From assembly GCA_030686995.1 (NCBI GenBank), contig CM060691.1, forward strand, positions 88,099,055 through 88,163,054: 64,000 nt of DNA. Reading direction: 5' to 3'. The notes under the pieces were generated by a model that worked only from the letters and a program-made list of their open reading frames with translations, made no database searches and was not told the DNA's origin. Positions within the stretch are counted from its first letter, which is position 1. The number at the start of each line of letters is the position of its first letter. Shown here piece after piece: positions 55,479 through 64,000 of this stretch. This stretch comes from Artemisia argyi (lineage: Eukaryota; Streptophyta; Magnoliopsida; Asterales; Asteraceae). The position numbers and the translations under genes are program-made.

Positions 55479-56900
55479 TGATGAGGCGAAAAATGAACCA
55501 CTTTTAGGGGGTCATTTAAGCCCGGAATTAAATTTATTTGATCAAATATTGCCCTAAATCATTCCTTTTGTGATTTTAGGTACTTTGGGAGTGAATTCTG
55601 GAAAAGGAAGCAATTCGGACGTTTTTGGAGTATAAAAGTGAAGAAAACGGCAAAGACTTAATTTTCCATGCTGAGAACAGTACCTGACGGCGTCAAGAGG
55701 AAGATCCTGACGGCATCAAGAGTTAAAACCATGATGACCCAGTGAAATCCTGACGGCGTCACAACAAGGGCGTCAAGACTAATTTTGGTGACGGCCTGCA
55801 AAAGGTGTATACATTACGGCGTTAGACCCAGATCTAGGCAGTCCGAGAAACTATTTGGCGGCAAAATGACGGCGTCAGACTTTTGTTCTTGACGCCGTCA
55901 CCCATCAAAATCTATATATAGTTTTCTATGTTTCATTCATTAAAGAGGAACTTGTATGGAGAAAACTAGGGCCGAACTTTGTAAACCCTAGGTCATATTT
56001 CACAGTGTTTTCAAGGGTTTTCACCCCTTGAATCCTTTCATGTTCAATTGAGATAAGTCTTCTCTTAATTCATTCAATATGTCTATGTGTTGTTTGAATA
56101 TATCCTTTGCTTGTCTTGATTTCAACAAGCTAGGCTAGATCTATCTTGTGTTTGCTTATATCTAATGAAACCTAGATATTAATTATGTGTTGATTACTTG
56201 TTCATGGTTGTATTGGATTAATGATTTCATTGTTAGGCTTAAGAAAACTGGCAGATCTCCATTGTGTAACATGCTTGAACGTCTTAGGAAACATGAACCA
56301 ATGTGTACTAGGTTTTATTGGTTGTATTTAATGCATGAGCAAATTCTAGTGATCCCATGTTAGTTGCTTCTTAGCCGGCTTGACATAAGAGTGAAGTAGG
56401 CGCTCATAGGATTGGGGAAGTAAGTACGCCACCGCATGAATGGTATTAAGGAATACAATCCATCATCCACGCAACTATAACAAGTAATTAACGTGTAAAA
56501 GATATATAGGGAGTAGTGAAATCTAAGTAAACACAATTCTCCCACATATTGCTCACAACTCTAGTATAATTTAGTTTATTTTCATTTTTAGTATTTTATT
56601 TTGATTGCATCTTTAGTATTGGGTTAGTTGATTAGCAACTAATTCCGCCAAATTCCTTCAAACCCAAGATTTTTAATTACTTTTATAAAAAAACTAAAAA
56701 ATACAAAAAGAATCATCCCTCATCTCTAGACCTAGTCTTTAGGTTTTCTAATCCTAGCGACATTATTCCTAGCTGAACGATCAATCCCCTGGTACTTGTC
56801 ATTATAGTATACTACATCGATCAGGTACACTGCCTGGTGGGGGTTGTAAGCTTCCCGAGATCCCTCGGGAGGTAAAGCCTGGTGCAAACCCCACGCATCA
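55479..56900 (+). repeat. 3' LTR of element F
   Basis: 1422 bp, TGATGAGGCG to CACGCATCA. The most diverged LTR of the family here, but it keeps the TGACG palindromes, TATATATA and a U5 hairpin with changed but paired stem bases (56853-56870). Confidence 0.9.
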
Positions 56901-57032
56901 CTCTCACCCACAAGCATATATACAACCCTTTTGCAAGAGTTTTGAGAATCGATCATCACCATTGAGATGAATTGACACCACAACATCACCACTCACCATG
57001 TATCCTCTCTTACACCATAAGGACAAGATATC
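56901..57032. other. Short unassigned spacer
   Basis: 132 bp between the LTR of F and the minus-strand LTR. No repeat match within the window and no ORF. It may be the oldest flanking DNA visible here. Confidence 0.4.
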
Positions 57033-59975
57033 TGTAACACCTCCAATTCATGGATGCAGCAGAATTCAACTTGGGTGTTACTCGACGGCACAACAGTCAT
57101 AATAATAGAAAACGAACTCTAGTTGAGTCGTTTTAAAAGATTTATCATTCAAATTATATAAATATCAGAGATTTAAAAAATGAGGTCCCAGATGGTTCCA
57201 TGTTTACAAATTACACTAAATGAGTTTTCGAATGATAATAAATTTTATAGCCCTCTTGAGTATCTGTGCCCTTTCGTGCCATCCTTGATTATCATGACCC
57301 TGAAATACATGCTTTAGAGGTCAACACAAAGGTTGAGTGATATTCGTAGAGTTTGTAGTTAAATCGTTGAACACAATAATTGTAATGTGAGGTAATTAAT
57401 CACACATTCATAGTTAGAAAACAAAAGTCGTTATTATTTCACTAAGCTCATGCAACCAAAGCATTAATATCGAACCAAAAATTGGCATTGTAGAAGCCCT
57501 ACCAAGGTAATATTGCCATTATACCTCAAACTATCAAATATAGTGCATTTGTTTGAACTCGTAGTTGTTTAACACAAATGGGATTCGTCAATCCCAATAG
57601 ATCTATTCACAATATTCGCGCTCACTATAGGTAGTGACTAATGGTTCATGATATAGGGACTTCGAACATGGCAATCGTTACTTAGTGACAATAAAACATA
57701 GTCGGGTAGCATACAGTAGAAAGCATTGTGTTCGAGTAGAAAAATAATAGCATGTATCCCCCCATGGGTTTGTAAAATAGTTAAACAATAGAAAGTGGGG
57801 CTACGAACTCACCTTAAGTTATGTAGTAAGTAGTGAATGTGATGGTTGAATCGCGAAGGTTTCTACGAGCAACCTATAATGGAATGTTGCGACTTAGGAT
57901 TGGAGTAAAGAATATGAAGAATTGCCTATATATGTCTTGCATTTAGTCCATGATGTGGTACTTTGTATAGTGTAAGTATATGAAAAGAAATGGTTCATGA
58001 AACATGTATAGTTTATATATCATTTACTACCGTTCGGGCCGACATAATTCAGAAGTCATGTAGTAAACGTTCAAGGAGCCAGGATACTTTAATTCGTAAA
58101 TCCACAACTCATCTCGACGGCTTACATAATGAACTTCTCACATGAGGCTCCCTACTATTGTAGTAGTTGATAAAATATATATATATATAAGTTTTGCTCC
58201 GAAAAGTTACATGTCCAATATTTGAATAAACTTAGGAAAGTTTAACTTTACATGAAGATTGTTACTAGGGTAAGTTTCTCAAGTCTTGTATGACAATTAC
58301 TTGTAATATCTCATGATTCTTTAGATGAAGTAGATCCAAATTGTATGTTCAAGTTATCACCAACTCTTTGGCTCATGTTTTCGCCTAAGTAAGTTTATAT
58401 GGTCATTTAGTCATGGCCTTGCCATGACCTTTGGTCATTGTTCCATGGTTGTGGTCTTGAATCTAGGTCATAAGACCTCTTGGTCTTATTAAAACATAAC
58501 CATTATATAGTGACTTATATATATGTAAATAGCTGTTAATAAATTGAGAAAAATCTCATTCGTTATTGGTTTTTTGGAGACGTGCTCCCGAGTTTTTGAA
58601 GAAAACGTGATTCCGGACAACTTTTGTGCTTTAACTTTTTCATGAAACGGAGCAGAAAGGCCTCTTTTTTCGTGTTTTATGTTCTGTCACAGAAACATTT
58701 TAGGCAGTTTTGCCGCAAAGTTTTGGTAACTTCAAATGGTCATAACTTTTGACTCGTATACTCGTTTTAGGTGGTTCAAATTGCTATGTTTCCTTGTTAG
58801 GTCCTCTACTACAATATGTAATGATCCAATATCATAATTTTACCATTTTGATCAGGTTTTACCAAGAAAGTCACTAGTTTACTTGTTTAATAACTTAACT
58901 TAACAATCATTTACAATAACTTGTTTTACCCATTTTTATATGGACATGATAACAAGACAATATATAGTATGAAGGAAATACAAATAGCAAGAAAATGATA
59001 TTTAAGCAAGGAAGTGTATTAGAGTTTGCTTACAACTTTGGCTTTTTACAAAGAAAGGTAAGTAGCATGTAAGGTAAGGACTTTGATAGACTTTAGCTTC
59101 ACCCTACTTCACTTCAAGCAATCTTTCTACACTTGTATTCTTGAAAGAGAGATGATGAAAGTTGAGGTGACTTGAGTAGATTCAAACTCAAGAGAAATCA
59201 CCAAAGTTTCTAGGGTTTGGAAGTAGTTTGATGAATCAAAACCAAACTAGAGTTTATATGTTGTTGTAGCGGTTGAATCTTGCATGAAATTGGAAGAGAA
59301 TTAGCTAAGTGTGAGGTGATGGTGGACGGTACAAGAGAGGGGAGGAGAGGCTTTTATAGTGAGTTGAGGAGGTTACATGTATGACTAGTCAACACTTGGA
59401 GACCAAGTTTAACACTTGTAATCATCCAAGGTTACATAACATAAGATCAAGACACACAAGGGTGTGAATCCCCCCTAAGTCGGTTTGATATGGCTAGGAA
59501 GGATGAGGTGGTTTGTGATGATCTTATCCAAGCTTATGTAGTTAGTCTTGACTCCGTAAAATGCTAACCGTAAACGATTAAGCCATAATACGTAAAACCG
59601 AGTATCGTAAAAATACGAAACTTGGAGGAATGATTAAACTTGTCAAAATACTCCATAATAAAATATAAAATGAGTGATAGGTTCCATTGGGGTGGTAAAA
59701 CCCTGCTAAAACTTGAAACACGGGTCTAAAACCCGTAAATACGTAAAACGTACGAATATTGTGTAAAATTGTGAAAAGTAAAATGTTACTTTTCTAATAT
59801 GATAATAATGATTTAAAATGATTTATTATGTCTAGACTGGGCTCAGTCTAGTGTCAGTTGGTATTAAATGTCTTTTAGACATAAAACCGTAAGCATAAAA
59901 ATCAAGGAATGACTTATAAAATCAAGGAATGATTTTTGGTCAAAGCAGGAGGGAAAAATATGTTGACTTTTTTTG
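57033..59975 (-). repeat. Minus-strand LTR related to element B (solo or truncated)
   Basis: Reverse complement of element B's LTR from its U5 end (TGTAACACC... at 57033) to about its position 30800, including the TATA region (about 59352), the GTCATGGC hairpin and the ACTACAATAGTAGGGAGCC segment. The homology fades after about 59840 and the B-type LTR start is not seen. No PBS or tract adjoins the 57033 end, so it is a solo or broken LTR. It is much more diverged from B than B's own LTRs are from each other. Confidence 0.75.
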
Positions 59976-59977
59976 TT

Positions 59978-60579
59978 GACGTGCACCTGAGTTTTTGAAG
60001 AAAACGTGATTCCGGACAACTTTTGTGCTTTAACTTTTTCATGAAACGGAACAGAAAGGCCTCTTTTTGCGTGTTTTATGTTTTGTCACAGAAACATTTT
60101 AGGCAGTTTTGCTACAAAGTTTTGGTAACTTCAAATGGTCATAACTTTTGACTCGTATACTCGTTTTTGGTGGTTCAAATTGCTATGGTTTCCTTATTAG
60201 GTCCTCTACTACAATATGTAATGATCCAATATCATAATTTTACCATTTTGATCAGGTTTTACCAAGAAAGTCACTAGTTTACTTGTTTAATAACTTAACT
60301 TAACAATCATTTACAATAACTTGTTTTACCCATTTTTATATGGACATGATAACAAGACAATATATAGTATGAAGGAAATACAAATAGCAAGAAAATGATA
60401 TTTAAGCAAGGAAGTGTATTAGAGTTTGCTTACAACTTTGGCTTTCTACAAAGAAAGGTAAGTAGCATGTAAGGTAAGGTCTTTGATAGAGTTTAGCTTC
60501 ACCCTACTACACTTCAAGCAATCTTTCTACACTTGTATTCTTGAAAGAGAGATGATGAAAGTTGAGGTGACTTGAGTAG
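59978..60579 (-). repeat. Second copy of a 600-bp LTR segment, cut by E2
   Basis: Repeats 58579-59179 at an offset of about 1400 bp with a few percent difference or less. It ends where E2 begins (60580). The continuation, if any, lies beyond E2 and the window. Confidence 0.8.
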
Positions 60580-61985
60580 TGATGAGGCGAAAAATGATCC
60601 GTTTTTAGGGGGTCATTTAAGCCCGAATCCGAATTTATTTGATCAAATATTGCCCTAAATCGTTCCTTTTGTGATTTTAGGTACTTTGGGAGTGAAATCT
60701 GGAAAAGGAAGCAATTCGGACGTTTTTGGAGCATAAAAGTGAAGAAAACGCCAAAGTCTTAGTTTTCCATGCTGGGAACAGTGCATGACGGCGTCAAGAG
60801 TAGTTCCCTGACGGCGTCAAGAGTAAAATTCCATGACGACCCAGAAGAGTTTTGACGGCGTAATGAAGGTAGGGCGTCAAGAGTAAAAGTCATGACGGCC
60901 TGGAAATGTTTTGTACTTGACGGCGTCAAATGTAGATCTAGGCAGTCCGAGGATTGTTTTGGCGGCGAGGTGACGGCGTCACCTATTTGGTCTTGACGCC
61001 GTCAGACCCCTTTTTCTATATATAGTTTTCTAGTTTTTCACATTAAAGGAGAGAAGTTTTGGGAGAAACCCTAAGTACGATTTTGGTGTAACTTTACAGG
61101 TTTTTCAAGGGTTCCAACCCCTTGATACCTTGCATGATTAATCAAGATAAGTGTTCTTCTAATTCAATCAATATGTCTATGTGTTGGTTGTCTATATCTT
61201 GTTCTTGTCTTAATTCCATCATGCTAGGCTAGATCTATCTTGTGTTTGCTTAGATCTAATGAAACCTAGATATTGATTATGTGTTGATTACTTGTTTATT
61301 GTTGTCTTGGATGAATGATTTATATGTTAGGCTTAAGAAAACTGGTAGATCTCCAATTGGTAACATGCTTGAACGTCTTAAGAAACATGAACCAACGCGC
61401 ACTAGGTCTTTATTGGTTGTATTTAATGCATGAGCCACTGTTTATAATCCCTATAGTTGTGCTGGGCATGGTGTAGGAGGAGATATGAGCTCATAGAATT
61501 GGGGAGTTATATGTGCCACCCCATGAATGGTATTAAGGAATATGATCCGTCATCCATGCAATTATAACAAGTAATTAACGTGTAAAAGATATCTAGGGAG
61601 TAGTGAAATCTAAGTAAACACATTTTCTCCAATTACTGCTCACAACCTTAGTATACATTAGTTTATTTTCATTTCTAGTATTTTATTTTGATTGCATCTT
61701 AGTATTGGTTTAGTTGATTAGCAACTAATTCCGCCTAAATCCTTCAAACCCGAGATTTTAATTTGTTTTCCATAAAATATAAAAACACAAAAATAATCAT
61801 CCCTCACCTTTAGAACTAGTATTTAGGTTTTCTAATCCTAGCGGCACTATTCCTAAGCTGAACGATCAATCCCCCGGTACTTGTCACTATACTATACTAC
61901 AACGATCAGGTACACTGCCTGGTGGGGGTTGTAAGCTTCTCGAGATCCCTCGAGAGGTAAAGCCTGTTGCGATTCCCACGCATCA
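60580..61985 (+). repeat. 5' LTR of element E2
   Basis: 1406 bp, TGATGAGGCG to CACGCATCA. TGACG palindromes from about 60785, TATATATA near 61018, and U5 hairpin TCTCGAG/CTCGAGA at 61938-61955. Confidence 0.92.
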
Positions 61986-61991
61986 AGTTTT

Positions 61992-62010
61992 TGGCGCCGC
62001 AGCCCGGGGA
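61992..62010 (+). other. Primer-binding site of E2, Asp-like
   Basis: TGGCGCCGCAGCCCGGGGA. Nearer to the Asp-type site than the E1 version. Confidence 0.7.
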
Positions 62011-62156
62011 ATAGTTATTGTCTAGGTTAGAATTTCTTTTTATTAGGTCTACTTGCTAGATTCCTTTCTAGTAAGATTTTATTTTTATTTCTAGGTCTTC
62101 TTTAGTCTATCTCATTTCTTTGTGCTTTTGTTCGTAACTCTTTACCATCCGACATC

Positions 62157-63608
62157 ATGGAAGGTGGTAACATCTTTGAACCCGTCATCCCACCACAACA
62201 AAACCTACCATTAGAACCCCTTAGGCCCCGAACCTTAAGAGAGTATTCCCAGCCTAGCCACCAAGGCTACCGAAACACCATTGAGCTCACCGGAGCCAAT
62301 GTGACCCCCTTGCGATCCGACACCATCCGGTTGGTGCAAAGCGGATGTGCATTCCATGGACTTCGTTCCGAAGATCCAAACCAAGATCTTAAGGACTTTC
62401 TCAAAATCGTAGATTCCATAGACCTAGGTGTTGAAACTAGAGAGACCACCTGTTTACGCCTATTCCAATTCTCTCTACGGGATCAAGCTAGTCAATGGCT
62501 TGAGCGTTTACCCGCGGGATCCATCACCACATGGGATGATCTCACCACTCATTTCCTTGCTCAATTTTTCCCACCGGGGAGAACTACTAAGCTTAGAAAT
62601 GACATCTTGATGTTCCAACAACGTCAAAATGAATCTCTTTATGAAGCATGGACTCGTTTCAAGGACTTACTCCAAAAAGTCCCTCATCATGGCATAGATC
62701 TTTGGCTCCAAGTCCAAATTTTTTATGACCATATCGACATCTCCACGAGGCGAGCCATTGACCAATCGGCCGGTGGTAAGCTACGTGATCTTAGTGTGGA
62801 ACAATCATGGGAACTCATAGAAGATCTTGCTCTCTATGACAACGAAAGTTGGAATGATCCCCGTGATTTGAACAAAACGGTCAAGGCAATATCTTTGCCT
62901 TCGAACAATTCTAGCACTCCCGACCGTAGGATCATGGAACTTGAGGACCAAGTCAAGTTTCTCATGAAATCTTACGAAGCTCCTAAGCCTTCAAGCCAAG
63001 TGAACAAAATCACTTCTTCATGCGAATTATGTAGTGGTCCCCACGACACTCGTGATTGTGCGGAACTCCTCGGAACAGCTTTTGCGGACTACGCATCCAC
63101 GAGTACCGACGAAGCAGGAGATAAGTGGTACACTTTCAAGCCCGAGCCAAACACTTACGGTGATTCATACAACCCTTCATAGAAAAATCACCCAAACCTT
63201 AGGTGGAAAAAAAATCAACCCAATTCTTCCAATCTACCAAATCGTTACCAACCAAACGGTCCACCATCCAACCGTACTTTCAACAACAATCCTTCTAACA
63301 ACTATGGTAGTACCAACAATCTTGAAGGATTGATGTCAAAGTTTATGGCATCTCAAGAAGCTCGCATAGCTAGGTTTGAAACCGAATTCAACCAACAACA
63401 AACGGAGATGACCAACAAGATTGACAACTTGTTGAAAGCCCTCAACAACCAAGCGTTAATCACACCTAGGAAGGACACTAGGAAAACCAATAGTGGAATC
63501 CAAATTAAGGACCCCTCATCATCCAAACATGTCCACTTTGTCAATGTTGTCACCATTAAGCCGATAGATAAGGTGATAGAGAGGAGTGACAAGGATAAGT
63601 TAGAGTAG
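62157..63608 (+). pseudogene. gag: E2 gag
   Basis: Starts at the ATG at 62157 (MEGGNIFEP). Nearly identical to E1 Gag over the capsid domain and knuckle (CELCSGPHDTRDC). TAG 63180-63182 replaces the Trp codon that E1 has. The frame then continues through the Asn-rich linker to a stop at 63606-63608 caused by a one-base shift; the following sequence is open in another frame. From about 63410 (DNLLKALNN) it no longer resembles E1. Confidence 0.85.
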
Positions 63609-64000
63609 AAGCCAAGATTAAGGATGAGAGTAGGGAAGTTGAGGTTAACAAGGAAGAGGAATTAGAGGAAGTAGAGCCTATAGAAAAATACTTTGATAAG
63701 TTGCCCACCGAGGAAGAATGGGAATACCATAAGGATTTATTCGATAGTCCCGAGAGACCATATATCTTCGGCACACCCCTTATCAAAATGGGAGACCCCT
63801 CTAACATTAACATCCCATGCAATATCGGACACATGCATGTATGGAAAGCTTATATCGACCCTAGATCCCCCGTTAACATCATGACTAGGACTTATTACAA
63901 TTGGGTGATGAAGAAGCAACTTGATTTTAGGATGATGCCCGGTAAGAATCTGATAAGTAATTTTGCAGGAAGAGTGAAGGGATTGTATGTAATTATTGGG
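63599..64000 (+). pseudogene. E2 protease-like region, partial
   Basis: Open to the window end in the shifted frame. An acidic stretch (EVNKEEELEEVEP) precedes PTEEEWEYHKDLF, then a retropepsin-like region with YIDPRSPVNIM near 63850, where Asp is the likely catalytic residue. It is of a different type from the protease of E1 (ADLGSSLNLIP), although LTR and gag are shared. Confidence 0.65.

Larger units (their letters stand above)
45190..56900 (+). mobile_element. Gypsy element F (same family as E1), split by E1
   Basis: Own sequence is 45190-46769 and 54387-56900: an ORF end, post-stop hairpin 45410-45428, AGGA/GGGA-loop hairpins, A-rich tract and the 3' LTR. E1 occupies 46775-54381. The 5' half of F is missing from the window, interrupted by G. 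Confidence 0.8.
60580..64000 (+). mobile_element. Gypsy element E2 (same family as E1), 3' end outside the window
   Basis: 5' LTR 60580-61985, PBS, gag, and the start of a protease domain different from that of E1. The preceding bases AGTAG may be its target duplication, which cannot be checked here. Confidence 0.88.

Noticed and set aside
56732..56992. An 86-codon minus-strand ORF across the end of the F LTR
   Set aside because: It spans the LTR boundary and has no domain; counterpart LTRs do not keep it open.

Overview
This window is a nest of LTR retrotransposons from a plant nuclear genome. I see no single-copy host gene, tRNA, rRNA or organellar DNA in it. The evidence is long LTRs starting TG and ending CA, 5-bp target duplications, primer-binding sites matching plant initiator-Met and Asp tRNAs, and Ty1/copia and Ty3/gypsy pol domains. 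The style of the open frames resembles predicted proteins I associate from memory with Asteraceae (Tanacetum/Artemisia type). That placement is a weak inference.

Layout: (1) Copia element D, Sirevirus-like, occupies 1-1787 and resumes at 38985-42954 (RNase H, third ORF, polypurine cluster, 3' LTR). (2) It is split by chromovirus-like gypsy element A (1788-38979, target duplication AAATG), which has an extra coiled-coil ORF before gag. (3) A's RNase H is split by element C (9191-26058, duplication ACACA). C is a tandem LTR-body-LTR-body-LTR structure carrying two copies of one unusual ORF and no pol. (4) A's 3' LTR is split by element B (30536-38595, duplication CAAAC/TAAAC), which encodes only an acidic leader ORF and gag. 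(5) From 42955 come the 3' end of another copia (G, LTR 44809-45189) and a family of Asp-primed gypsy elements: F (45190-46769 and 54387-56900), E1 inserted in F (46775-54381, duplication GAAAC), and E2 (60580 to the window end). (6) Between F and E2 lies a minus-strand LTR related to B, with a 600-bp duplication. The inferred order of insertion, oldest first, is F, then G, D, A, then C and B. E1 entered F separately.

The coding parts are mostly decayed by C-to-T nonsense changes in A and D. C's ORF, B's gag and E1's gag-protease frame are long and open although none of these three elements encodes reverse transcriptase, so they probably depend on enzymes supplied in trans.

The strongest unexplained signals are RNA structures. 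All four gypsy families carry a perfect hairpin with a GGA or AGGA loop 16-18 nt before the 3' LTR. Element C has a four-unit repeat whose stems covary. The E/F family has a covarying hairpin near the U5 end and a dense array of palindromic TGACG sites upstream of its TATA box.
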